From Yarrowia lipolytica (lineage: Eukaryota; Ascomycota; Dipodascomycetes; Dipodascales): DNA of 64,000 bases. Positions within the stretch are counted from its first letter, which is position 1. Every line of letters begins with the position of its first letter. The DNA lies in the NCBI RefSeq assembly GCF_001761485.1, contig NC_090773.1:186001-250000 (forward strand), given 5' to 3'. This document shows positions 52,254-62,284 of this stretch, piece after piece. A program made the position numbers and the translations under genes. Under the pieces are notes generated by a model. That model was not told the origin of the DNA, did not search any database, and worked only from the letters and a program-made list of their open reading frames with translations.

Positions 52254-53993
52254 CTAGGCCAAACACTCCTTGGTGAACTTCTTGAGAAAGATTCGCTCTC
52301 TAGACTCCTTGAATTCTCTAGGCTGGATTTCGGCCCAAAAAGAACCCACAAACGGCGCAATACTCTTCTTGTAGCCGGAATAGTTGTCTCGAATGACAAT
52401 ATCCGGGTTGGCAGACCGCTGCTGATGCTCCTTGACGATGATACTCTCAAAGTGGTCCACGGTAGACATGACAATAAGAGCCGACGAGGTTTTGCTCTTG
52501 TAGTTGGCGATGAGCGTTTTAAGTGCCCCAGAGTTCTCCACCACCTTGTGGATCAGCTGATGCTTTTGTTCCTCGCTGAGTCCTTCCGAGGCCAGGGGGA
52601 TAGCCAAGCAGGTGAGAATAGCGCCTGTGTCTCGTTTAGAAGAGGTGCTGTTTGTATCATCCGCATGCTTGTTGATGAACTGAACTAAATTCAGTAGCGT
52701 GCTCCACAGCTCATTCCAGTGGTAATTTGAGGGAGTGTCCCTGTAAACCATGAGTGTTGCTTCAGTGACGACCAGAGCGAGATCATAAATGTCTGGGAGA
52801 GGTTTCTTCATATTGTATCTGAGACAGCAAAGAAGTGCGTCCAAAAGGCCGGTTCCAAAGGTGTAGGCCTCTGTTTCTGGAAGGGGGGGTTTCCGTTGCT
52901 TGGCGTTGATTTTAATAGATGCTTTTGTGTTGAACGACTGGTGCAATTCGGGCAGAAGAAGCTGCAGAATGATTAGAGCCACCTTACTGTACATTTCAGC
53001 TCGTGGGTTTTTGTTTTGGTTGGAAAAGAGGTACGAACAGAGAGAGAGAAAGGCTGCCAGGGCAGGCTCGGTGTCATAGTTCTTGGTACGATGTCCTTTA
53101 TCGGTAATGAGTGTCTTTGCAAACAACTTGTTCTTCTGCACGAATTCCAAAGTGGGAAGCAGAATAGAGAGTCGTTTCGAAGGCAAAGCTGCAATCTGGG
53201 CATCTGAGAGAGTGGCAGTTCTGAACCAGCTTGTTTGAGTGGGAATATAGTCGTCTCTGCACTTCACAAACTCAGCCCCTAGAGCAGGTATGATCTTGAG
53301 CATAGGTTTTTCGTCCACAAAGTCCGCCAGTAGTGTCTGGTACGGATTAGAACTCTCAAACTTCTCGACATTAGCTAGAAGACCAACCAGTTTAAAGGCC
53401 TCAAGAATGTAGGTGTCTTCTGTCTCGTCAAAAGTGATGTACGACATGAGTGCCGAAAAGATGCCTCGCTGGTTGAAGTAGGTCACGACAGAGGTGTTGT
53501 AGGCTCCTGAAACCGTCACCATCAATGTTTCCACTGCTTTTCGTTTTGTTTCCAGTTTCACGTCCTTGGATCGAATGATCAGATCAATGCTGTTGAGAAA
53601 CTGGTAGAAGACCTTGTCAATGGAAGCGAATCCCGCAATGACGTTAATGACGTCGGTGGAGTTGTTGGGCCACGATTTGGCCAGAACCTGGGCCAAAAAA
53701 GACTCCAGGAGATTCAGAACATTGGCTTGGTCTGCCGACGACGATCCCGAGATCTTGAGAAGGGAAATACCCTTGTCGAAGAAGGTCTGAGACGCGGTGA
53801 TCTGATTGGGTCGCAGAAAGACGTCGGTGGGGGTCTTTTGAAGCAGTTCTGTCCACAACTGCTTGTTGCACGTGATGGCGAACAGCTCATGCCAATACTG
53901 GGGCGTCTTGGGCGAGTCGGTAAAGAACTGGTCGTATAGCCGCGCATTTTTCGGCTTGATCTCCGTCTTCACCTGTTTGAGAGGAGACGCCAT
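52254..53993 (-). CDS. Armadillo-like helical protein, DUF1741 (ARMH3/C10orf76-like)
   Basis: From the ATG at 53993 (MASPLKQVKTE) the product has 579 residues and is built of repeated amphipathic helices throughout. The N-terminus (LYDQFFTDSP... YWHELFAITCNKQLWTELL) and the C-terminal block (NYSGYKKSIAPFVGSFWAEI) fit the UPF0588/DUF1741 armadillo family, whose human member ARMH3 binds PI4KB and GBF1 at the Golgi. No signal peptide or membrane helix is visible. The open frame extends six codons upstream but begins with GTG, so the ATG with ACC-like context at 53993 is the start. Function in fungi is largely undescribed. Confidence 0.78.
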   Translation of the reverse strand: MASPLKQVKTEIKPKNARLYDQFFTDSPKTPQYWHELFAITCNKQLWTELLQKTPTDVFLRPNQITASQTFFDKGISLLKISGSSSADQANVLNLLESFLAQVLAKSWPNNSTDVINVIAGFASIDKVFYQFLNSIDLIIRSKDVKLETKRKAVETLMVTVSGAYNTSVVTYFNQRGIFSALMSYITFDETEDTYILEAFKLVGLLANVEKFESSNPYQTLLADFVDEKPMLKIIPALGAEFVKCRDDYIPTQTSWFRTATLSDAQIAALPSKRLSILLPTLEFVQKNKLFAKTLITDKGHRTKNYDTEPALAAFLSLCSYLFSNQNKNPRAEMYSKVALIILQLLLPELHQSFNTKASIKINAKQRKPPLPETEAYTFGTGLLDALLCCLRYNMKKPLPDIYDLALVVTEATLMVYRDTPSNYHWNELWSTLLNLVQFINKHADDTNSTSSKRDTGAILTCLAIPLASEGLSEEQKHQLIHKVVENSGALKTLIANYKSKTSSALIVMSTVDHFESIIVKEHQQRSANPDIVIRDNYSGYKKSIAPFVGSFWAEIQPREFKESRERIFLKKFTKECLA

Positions 53994-55616
53994 GGTCGAG
54001 TTCTGGTGCACTGCGATGTGTTGTCACACTGAACTGTCGTGCATGACATTTGATAGATTGTAACTCCCAAACTTTGATCGTGCGCGCATCGTTGATAGTT
54101 TAGCTGGAGTAAAGTCTAAGTAAAATGGTTAACTGGGAATATCACCTTTGCACGTAAAAACAACGAGATAGTGCTACTGGTTTGCCGCAAATGTAATACT
54201 GACCAAATACCAGCTTAAAATGCTGATACCGGCTATGGTTAGATATAAAGTATGCCGCTATAAAGTTTTCGGAACATGGCATTAATGATCCCAAGTTGAA
54301 CTAAATACCTCACAAATGTGCCAAGTATTACAAGTAAATGATGCAAGAATGGCATTACAGCCTCTGGAGCGACAACACACAATGGAATATAATCTCGAAA
54401 AGTGACAACAGACGTGTTAAAAAGATATTTGATAATACTTCTAGTTTCGTGACACGTGTTTTTAACTGAAATTACCCCCAACAGTTCACCTCGGCGTCTC
54501 TACCACATGTTATACACTCCCCATACCCCCTGTCAAAAAGCACATTGAAGCCTAAGGGCCAAAACAAGAGAGACGTGTAGAAAGATAGAAGGGCATCATC
54601 AAAACGACTCAATGGTTGTAATGCAGCAATTTTGACACGATAGGAATGGACTGAAAGGTTTGTTAATTTTCTAGACGACTTGTATGACCCATTACCAATC
54701 AGAAGAAGAATTTTTTTTTTGGTTCTAGGGAAATAATCACCTTGTTTTCTTACTGTCAACTTATAGAGAGCTTGTTTTATGAGAAAAAGTGCTATAAACT
54801 ACATCAATAGACTATTGGTGATAATGACATTCGGATAATACTGTCAGATTTTGGTTCACCATCCTTGTAGCTTGAGTGATGAGGAACTGCTGGCGCAATG
54901 CTATTTAGTTGACTTTTTGTTAAAGGGTAGAGTGACTTATGGGGTGGATCCTGGGTAGATATTGGGTAGATCTTGGGGTTTCCAAACGATCTGAAGACGA
55001 AATACCTTCTGGAATGTTCAGAGATACATTTAATTTCAAATTAACCAAAAATCTCCTCATCGTCATCTACAACACCTTCGAAGATATTATCTCTGTTTAG
55101 AAATTTAACAGTGGTTGATAATTAGCTTTTAGTTGGAAGGATGAGAAATGACACAACACATTAAAACTACACTATGTGAGCACTATCGAGAAGCAAAGAG
55201 CTGCCGTCACCGCTCCAGTAACAAGACATCACACATTATTCTGCAGTTTCCAACCCACTTCCCTCATTCTTCACTATCTTTCTCTACGTTGTCGCTGTCT
55301 GCGCTCTTCCTTACTGCATTGCATATTCATGAGCCCCAATAAACGCGTAAACTTTCGGAATAGGGAAAAAAAGGACCATCTTAAAGGAGTCTGTAGAAGG
55401 CTGTAAAAAAGTCGATTTGTGACTTTTAAAAGCAGAATATTAATTCTAGGCATGTGCTATCGCTAATGCAACCCTCAGATTTTTGTCACCGTCATTATTC
55501 GCATGGCTACCACTTCCAAAAGAGGTAACCAGCCCGAAGTTTAAAACGCGAAATCAATTTAGATTGTCGTGACGAAGCTCATCTACACAACCTAACCACC
55601 ACTCTTGAGGCACGCC
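53994..55616. other. AT-rich intergenic region ARMH3 / sirtuin (divergent)
   Basis: About 1.6 kb, clearly richer in A+T than most of the window. I find no gene. The many CTACAAGTAG-type words of other spacers are absent. A possible origin or simple promoter DNA cannot be told apart by eye. Confidence 0.5.
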
Positions 55617-56774
55617 ATGAACCACATCAACCTCGAAACGGCGAATGGAGCTGATTTGAACCGTCTGCAGCAGATTCTGGGCAAATGCAAGCGTGTTGTT
55701 TGTGTGACCGGCGCTGGAATTTCGTGTTCAGCCGGCATTCCGGACTTTCGATCGCAGCAAATTGCTATTGGCAAGGGCAAGAAGAAGGACGAGTCGCAGG
55801 GTCTGTATTTCCAGCAGTTTGGTAACCTCAAGGGACGCGAACTGTTTGACGCGTCAATTCTCAAGCGAGAAGACACGACTTTGACGTTTATGAGTTTCAT
55901 GACTGCTCTCAAGCAACAGTGTCAGGCATCTAGACCCACACGAGTCCACGAGTTTGTGGCCAAGCTGGACACTGCTGGAAAGCTTCTGTCTTGTTACACG
56001 CAAAACATTGATTCACTGGAGCACAAGACGGAGGTCTCAGCCAAAAAAATCGTCCAGCTCCATGGTCATTTGGATACCTTGAACTGCATTCAGTGCAGTG
56101 AAAAGTTGCAGTGGAAGGACCGTGTTAAGGAGAAGAAAAAGGAGGAGAACAACGACGACAGCGGATTGGAAGAGAATGAGTCCGTCTCCGATGACTCAAC
56201 ACGACGTCATATGATTGCATGCCCCACCTGTGAAGCACGCGCTCTGGCCAGAGAACTTAACGGAAGAAGAAGAACAGCAGTCGGGTGGATGAGACCCAAT
56301 GTCGTTCTGTACGGGGAACCGCATCCGGAGGCGGAGGAAATTGGCTCCAGAATCACACGCGACCTAAAAAAGAGACCCGATTGTCTGGTAGTCATTGGAA
56401 CCTCCCTCGCAGTCACAGGTATCAAGACCCTGGTGAAAGATTTCGCCCAGGAGGTCAAGGCCAATGGAGGTCACGTGATTTTCATTAACAAGACCGCTCC
56501 CGCCAAGATTTCGGGATTTAGCGAAAATGTCGACTATTTCATTCAAGGAGACTGTGACGCTTATATGAGAGATCTGGCTGATAGATGGCCCTCTCTTTGG
56601 TGCAAATCCAAGCAGTCTACCGTCGATTTCAAGGTGCAGAAGGGTGTCAGAACGACGACCAGCACAATCAAGTCTACTACTAGATCGACCAAGTCATCTC
56701 CTGGAAAAGTCACCAAGCCTTCTCGCAAAGTGATGCAGCCAGTGTCTCCGTCACGACTGAATCGGGGACTGTGA
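55617..56774 (+). CDS. NAD-dependent histone deacetylase, Hst3/Hst4-type sirtuin
   Basis: The 385-residue protein is a class I sirtuin. The NAD-binding motif GAGISCSAGIPDFRS is at about 32-46, TQNID at 128-132, and the catalytic His149 lies in QLHGH. The zinc-binding cysteines are Cys157, Cys160, Cys202 and Cys205, with an acidic insert between the two pairs (about 175-196). The insert and the PDFRS context resemble Hst3 and Hst4, which remove acetyl from histone H3 Lys56 and protect genome stability. The C-terminus is basic and Ser/Thr-rich. An upstream in-frame TTG should be ignored; the true ATG is at 55617 (MNHINLETAN). The Hst3/4 call is by overall pattern; Hst2 or Sir2 itself is less likely. 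Confidence 0.9.
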   Translation: MNHINLETANGADLNRLQQILGKCKRVVCVTGAGISCSAGIPDFRSQQIAIGKGKKKDESQGLYFQQFGNLKGRELFDASILKREDTTLTFMSFMTALKQQCQASRPTRVHEFVAKLDTAGKLLSCYTQNIDSLEHKTEVSAKKIVQLHGHLDTLNCIQCSEKLQWKDRVKEKKKEENNDDSGLEENESVSDDSTRRHMIACPTCEARALARELNGRRRTAVGWMRPNVVLYGEPHPEAEEIGSRITRDLKKRPDCLVVIGTSLAVTGIKTLVKDFAQEVKANGGHVIFINKTAPAKISGFSENVDYFIQGDCDAYMRDLADRWPSLWCKSKQSTVDFKVQKGVRTTTSTIKSTTRSTKSSPGKVTKPSRKVMQPVSPSRLNRGL

Positions 56775-58422
56775 GAGGACAAGGGCGCTTGCTAGATATA
56801 GACCAGGTTGTATTCAGCAACCAATATTTATTTGTATCATATTTGATTGATTTTTAAACGAGTATCGGGGAATATTTAGTTATGAGATTTAGGGAGTTGA
56901 TCTTACTAACAGGAACAGACTTCTAAGAACAGGCGAATTCGCGGCAGAAACCAGATTTTCACTATATCAAGATGACCGTGCTCATGTCTCGAATTCGATG
57001 GTACCACTTGCGTTTCAGCAGGATCAATAGCTGGTATTTTTCACGTTGAGACACTAGGGGGGGGGGGAGGTCTGAATTTCACAAAAGCATTACGAGTGGA
57101 CCCATGCGTACAACAGCTGCATTCACAGCTCCTCAACCATGCATTAGCCTATATTGACAGTGTGCTGAGCGTTAAGAGGATTGCCACTTTTGCATCAATG
57201 TGTACCCTCTACTTGTAGCCTTGTAGCCGTGTCATTCAAGACACATATCAGAACCTCTCCAACAACGAGAGCAGCACTGGATGCAATACCCGAACTTTTA
57301 GCGCTGTTCACATGTTTTTTTCTTCGGTCCATCTGGAGGCTTACATAATCAACAAATCTCCGAATCTGGGGAGGGCTGGCTACTTGTATATTTTTGAGTT
57401 GTCTTTTTCAGCCGTCTACTTGTAGAGAAAGCTTGAGTTTAGAAACTTGCTGTTTGGTGAGAGGCGGGGTGGAAACAGCGTCAAAAGTGGTCAAAAAGCG
57501 GTTGGAAAAGTAGTGTAGGCTAAAACTGGGAAATAACCGGAAGTATTACAATTTGACGGAAGATTGATTTGTCTTTTTGGCGAATTTTCAACAGGCAATT
57601 TGCACATCTGGGGGTAAGAATTGGCTTCAACAAAATACAGCAGCTACAGGTAATTACAAGTACAGCATGAGTTGGTCTTACGATTTATACGTCAGTAAGA
57701 CCAACAAAAGAAATGGCCACTGGTACACATGATTCCAACAGTGTCATAAAAGTAATCAGTGAATGGACTGTTAGGAAAGTCGTTTCACCAACAAAGAAAT
57801 GCATCAATTTCATTGGTCTATATATCTATACCTCTGTCATCCGCTAATCGGCCCCGCTCTTTAATATCTACTGTATACTCGTACTCAGTACTTGTAGTAA
57901 TTATGCCAGCCAACTTTTCCATGTTGTTCTGTCCAAAGTTAAATGTTGCGACGCCTTGATTTCGTTGCTGTGGACTCTTGTCCATGTGACTACTACTTTA
58001 CATACAAGGGAATTCAGTAGCCACCCATCTACAAGTTGGTTAGAGGGACCAACACATGAACATCGCAGTATAGAAAGCCATCGAAAAACCCTACAACAGT
58101 ACCTGCCTGGCTGCTGCACCATTTGTCATTCATGACGACTATTTTGCCACCCCTGATAACTCGCCCACAGTGTTTTCAACATAAGCTCTCGTTAAAGCCT
58201 ATCCGTGAGTTTTTGCCGATGAACATGCATGGAGACGCATTTGACCTGCGACAGAAGATAGAGAATCGCAGATAGATCAAAGTAGATTGCTAGTATAAGT
58301 AGCAGCCCTTGTCAGGAGTATCCGAGCCACACAATTACTTACCCTTTGACATCCTAACATCCCAGCTTACACCTACCCCCACGCCCTCTCTCTCTCTCAC
58401 ACACACACACACCCCATTCAAA
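56775..58422. other. Intergenic region sirtuin / MDR oxidoreductase
   Basis: About 1.65 kb without a supported gene. CTACTTGTAG dyads at 57209-57218 and 57416-57425, a run of ten G (57058-57067), and a CT/CA dinucleotide stretch (58385-58411) immediately before the oxidoreductase ATG. Confidence 0.55.
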
Positions 58423-59472
58423 ATGACTACAATGAGAGCCGCTTTCACCACCGCGTACGGCGGTCCCGACAAGATCGAGTACTCCGATTCTCTGCCCAAG
58501 GTGAAGCTTGGAGGTGACGACCACGTGCTCATCCGAGTTGCCGACGCCTCCATCAACCCCATTGATGGGCTGCGAAACCGAGGAATGCTGCGTATTCTCA
58601 TGTGTGACGACCATCCCCACGTCTTTGGATACGACGTCGGAGGCTTCGTCGAAGAGGTCGGCTCCAAGTGCACCAACCTCAAGGTTGGCGACCGAGTCTA
58701 CGGCCGAATTGGCGAGTCTCAGAGCGGCACCCTCGCCGGCTACGTTTCTGCCCAGGAGAGCGTCATTGCCGTGGCTCCTACTAACCTGCCTCTGAGCGAG
58801 ACTGCTGGTGTGCCTTTGGTTGGTCTCACTGCCTACCAGGCTCTGAGAGCGGGCGATGTGCAGCCTGGACAGCGAGTCTTCATCTCCAAGGGCGCTGGAG
58901 GAGTTGGAACCATCGCTATCCAGCTCGCCAAGCACGTCTTTGGAGCTTATGTCATTACTACTGGTTCGGACCACAAGGCCGAGCTTCTCAAAGAGCTTGG
59001 AGCTGACGAGGTCATCAACTACCGAAAGGAAAAGTTCCAGGACGTGATCAAGGAGCCAGTCGACTTTGCCTTTGACGTTTCCGACGAGCCTGCCGCACAT
59101 GCAAAGATCACCAAGAAGAACGGATTCGTGGCGGCTCTGCGAGGAGCTCCTTCTCCCGCTACTGCCAAGAAGATTCTGGCCCACCCTCCTGGATTCCTCA
59201 TGAACAACGTTCTGCGAGCCGCTAACTTTGCAACCTCCCGAACTGCCTGGTGGTACGGAGTCCGATACGAGGCCATCTACTGCGTTCCTTCTGCTAAGGA
59301 TCTGGACACTCTGCGAGGCTACCTTGAAAAGGGTACTATCAAGCCCATCGTTGACTGCACTTATGACCTCAAGGATGCCAAGCTAGCAATGGAGAAGCTT
59401 GAGAGTGGACGAGCTACCGGCAAGATCATCCTTAGTGTGGATGATACTCTTGATAAGGAGTTCAAGCAGTAA
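58423..59472 (+). CDS. MDR-superfamily NADPH oxidoreductase (quinone-oxidoreductase-like)
   Basis: The 349-residue protein has a GroES-like domain at about 5-130 (MRAAFTTAYGGPDKIEY; HVFGYDVGGFVEEVG) and a Rossmann domain with GAGGVGTIAIQLAK at 157-170. No catalytic zinc ligand set is apparent. It fits zinc-independent quinone oxidoreductase or enone-reductase members of the MDR superfamily; the substrate is unknown. It is related at the family level only to the MDR protein encoded near 17-18 kb. I place the start at the ATG at 58423; the upstream open frame begins with TTG and reads a CT/CA repeat. A second ATG three codons later is possible. Confidence 0.85.
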   Translation: MTTMRAAFTTAYGGPDKIEYSDSLPKVKLGGDDHVLIRVADASINPIDGLRNRGMLRILMCDDHPHVFGYDVGGFVEEVGSKCTNLKVGDRVYGRIGESQSGTLAGYVSAQESVIAVAPTNLPLSETAGVPLVGLTAYQALRAGDVQPGQRVFISKGAGGVGTIAIQLAKHVFGAYVITTGSDHKAELLKELGADEVINYRKEKFQDVIKEPVDFAFDVSDEPAAHAKITKKNGFVAALRGAPSPATAKKILAHPPGFLMNNVLRAANFATSRTAWWYGVRYEAIYCVPSAKDLDTLRGYLEKGTIKPIVDCTYDLKDAKLAMEKLESGRATGKIILSVDDTLDKEFKQ

Positions 59473-60052
59473 ATGGGAACGAGTGACCAATGGTCCTAGA
59501 GGACAAAAATGAAAAATCCCGTGGGTATATATGTATATATATAAAGAGGAGTTATTCAATGTATTTTAGTTTGCGAGAGGTGTCCACATGTAATAGGGCC
59601 ATATTGGGTGCTGATGGTCGCTGTAGCTCTCTAGCCTCCATATGATGATATAAATGAACAAATGTCGACACCCAAAAATATCGCTGAAACGAGCTAAGTT
59701 GGAAAGCGTACTTGGTTTTACTATGTGACCCGATATCGAGAGAGATTCCAGTCAATCTACTAACGGTTCCAATTTTAGGTGGTGTCGGATTTAGACGGAG
59801 TTAAGTACATTTTTAGCCGGAGGTCAGATCAAGCTATTGGAGACAAAACACCAACTTTTGGCTGACCGCGACGAGTTCCGAAACGACACAAGAAAACGCA
59901 GCAAACACATCCACTGAGATTGAGGATGAAACGACATATATCATTAATAATTCATTGCAAGTAAATAAATTGTCATCTACTGATACGACTACTTCACTAC
60001 AGTACATACTGTATGTACAGTGATATCAAACGTAAACTTGTGTTTCGACTCA
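59473..60052. other. Intergenic region with GTACATAC-T-GTATGTAC dyad
   Basis: About 580 bases with no gene. A perfect 8-bp inverted repeat around a single T (60002-60018) lies 35 bases 3' of the next gene's stop. A TATATATATA stretch follows the oxidoreductase stop near 59527. Confidence 0.55.
60002..60018. repeat. Perfect inverted repeat GTACATAC-T-GTATGTAC
   Basis: Two 8-base arms flank one base. It is the cleanest copy of GTAC/ACATAC words that recur in the spacers, for example near 52145 and 62170. Confidence 0.6.
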
Positions 60053-60304
60053 CTAAACACGGTCATCTTCATAATAACTAGGGGGCGGGTCCAACTCATC
60101 CTCAGAGTCATTTACTGTCTGCCACGGGCTTGTTTCACCATCTTCTGAGACTGAGGTTCTGAGGAGTTTTTTTGGTCGTGTCGCATGTTGGGGCTCTCGG
60201 CGTCTCCGAGGTCTAGACCGTCGGCTTTCTCGTCTTCGGGGTTGTCCCGCTCGGGATTGTTGGATTCGTTTGGTAAGTCGCACAGCTAATACAATAGGAA
60301 ACAT
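60053..60304 (-). CDS. Small Arg-rich protein with C-terminal PPxY motif (paralogue A)
   Basis: I do not recognise this 83-residue protein. It starts MFPIVLAVRLTKRIQ, has a dense Arg/Pro block (about 20-45), and then an acidic Ser/Asp/Glu tail ending DPPPSYYEDDRV. The PPSY in it fits the PPxY motif bound by WW domains such as those of the ubiquitin ligase Rsp5. A TATATAAA box stands about 32-39 bases 5' of the ATG. The gene is a tandem paralogue of the one at 60915-61205: both begin MFP, both end with an acidic PY-type tail, and the 5' flanks align. Small size and low complexity make expression uncertain, but the conserved arrangement argues for a real gene. Confidence 0.6.
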   Translation of the reverse strand: MFPIVLAVRLTKRIQQSRAGQPRRRESRRSRPRRRREPQHATRPKKLLRTSVSEDGETSPWQTVNDSEDELDPPPSYYEDDRV

Positions 60305-60914
60305 TTTGATACTAAGACTTTGAGAAACCCCAGGGTTTATATACAGCTATCTGGAGTGGCTGAGTGGGCCTCGTGTGTTATCTTGAACTCTAGAGCACTG
60401 CCGAGGACTGTAAACGCGTACCTACTGTACCTACTGTACCGGAGCTGTCACTTGGGATACATTCCTGAACAAATATAGCGCTATAAATTGGATTTTCCGA
60501 GAGAAACCGATTACCTAATATAGCGGTATGATTGAGTCGTTAGTATTGCTTCTACTTCTCCCCCCTCATGGCTATACAGACCACCTGTTGAGTGCGGCTC
60601 AGCAAAAGTTGTAAGGGAACAAGGAATACGAGGTCTTTGGGATTGAGCGAAGATAAACCTGAAATTACAGGCCGGCGAACTATTGCGCTAGTTCTCCAAA
60701 CTGCAAAGATGCCGTTGGTCATGATCCCAAAAAACAGAGAGTGGGGCTCAGATGGAGGAACTTTGATCTCGGTTTTATCCTGAAGATCTTCTGCATTTGT
60801 TCAAACAAGAAAGGCACAACACGAGAACCAGAAGGAATAATAGACGGAGGCTGGACTTTTATTCCCATTATCAATCCTACAGTTCTGCTCATATATTACT
60901 CATATACTCAATTG
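60305..60914. other. Spacer between the tandem paralogues
   Basis: About 610 bases. The promoter of the left paralogue occupies its left end with a TATATAAA box at 60336-60343; the sequence next to the ATG aligns with the 5' flank of the right paralogue. A CTACTGTAC duplication lies at about 60422-60439. No gene is supported inside. Confidence 0.55.
60336..60343 (-). promoter_or_regulatory. TATA box of paralogue A
   Basis: TATATAAA on the minus strand ends 32 bases 5' of the ATG. The right paralogue has ACTTAAAT in the aligned position. Confidence 0.45.
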
Positions 60915-61205
60915 TCATAGACTACTCTGCTTGTCATCTTCATAGCGTCTTGGCAACGTCGAAGCATGTTCTTCATACTCCGGCAGAGGTTGTGACTCAG
61001 AAACAGATTCTGAATCGGATTCAGACCGCCATAGACCGTCGTCGGTAATGTGGCCTTCTTCTCGGTACGGCTGATACTCGGTGACGGTGTTTTGGGTGTG
61101 TCGGTTTTCGACAAAGTTCTGGATTCGGCCAACTAGTTTTCGGAATCGTCGGACTCGGACTCGTCGGGCTCGTCGGGAAGGTCGCGATACAAAAACGGGA
61201 AACAT
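60915..61205 (-). CDS. Small Arg-rich protein with C-terminal LPxY motif (paralogue B)
   Basis: This 96-residue protein is a diverged tandem copy of the one at 60053-60304. It begins MFPVFVSRPSRRARRV, followed by an Arg-rich helix-like segment (about 10-35). The tail is acidic Ser/Glu/Asp (SESDSESVSESQ) leading to LPEYEEH, an LPxY-type PY motif, and ends YEDDKQSSL where paralogue A ends YEDDRV. The first 45 or so bases 5' of both ATGs align closely, including GGGAAACATTT-like and CCCCAGG blocks. No known family fits. It may be an adaptor or substrate of an Rsp5-type ligase, which is inference from the motif. Confidence 0.58.
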   Translation of the reverse strand: MFPVFVSRPSRRARRVRVRRFRKLVGRIQNFVENRHTQNTVTEYQPYREEGHITDDGLWRSESDSESVSESQPLPEYEEHASTLPRRYEDDKQSSL

Positions 61206-62284
61206 TTCGGTGCCAAGAATTCGAGAAGCCCCAGGATTTAAGTATTATCTGCGGTTGTTATCTGTTCTGAGACATCGGGGACAATTAGGGTTACATTGTT
61301 TAGGGGGAGTAGATGCAACAGATATCGGCACAAGACTGGGGTATAGAACTGCAATTTTTGGAGCTGCAAAGTTGAAAAATTAACCAGAAATGGCCAACCA
61401 TTCTAGGACCAAATTATTACCAATATTTACCATAAAGAATCAACTCATGACCTGCTATATTGACAATAATGTGGGGCCCGTTTCATTAAAGTTCCGATTA
61501 TAATTCGATGCGGATAAATACGAGCCATCAGCATTTTAATTATGCATCGTACATAAGCGATATTAAAACGGGGCAATATCGGTTCTTGAGTATAAGGGAA
61601 GCTGCAGGGCAGCTTAACGCCTCAGTTGATTTCAACTCGTCCAGTCACGTGACATTACTCTTTGCCAGCTTGTTATACTGTCACCTTCCATGATTCTGTT
61701 TTTTATTTTTTTATTTTTTATTTTAATGATTCATTACAGTTTTTGGCTGCCTTTTTGCTGCGCACGAGGTTACTACATGTACTGTACTATTTAGCGTGTT
61801 CCAGATCGGCAGTCACGGGTCACACAGCCCGGTGGTTCCGAGGGGGAGTCGGAATGTCCGCGATGTTGATGGTGAGGGTGATGGTGATGTTACTTTTTCG
61901 ATATGCGTAAAAGTACTCTAACGTATTGTAGCGGTATCTGGTACAGTATGTATATGTACATTCTGTAATTATATGAAGGTGATGCTTGGTGATGGTTGGA
62001 TCGCTGAAACTCGAGTTTGTTGTATTACAAGGTGTGATATTGTACATCATTCGAATCAGCGAGATCCCGCGAGTCAACGGAACAATATACATATATTTAA
62101 GCATTGACGGACTTTGGACGGGCTACAATTGGCCACCCTAACTCGATTCCGCAACCAGGCCGGCAAGTACAGTATGTACTGTAGTATACTATCTCGCAGC
62201 CTGGCAACGTTGATAGTGCGCGATGAACCATTGCGCTGCAATAGAGGTAGCTCGTGACGCGGGGATATCTATAGAAGATCAAGA
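61206..62284. other. Spacer upstream of paralogue B
   Basis: About 1.1 kb without a supported gene; one TCACGTGA near 61645 and several GTAC-type words (near 62168). The part near 61690-61730 is almost only A and T. Confidence 0.5.

Noticed and set aside
53994-55616. AT-rich spacer as a replication origin
   Set aside because: A+T content alone does not define an origin in this yeast and I see no specific element.
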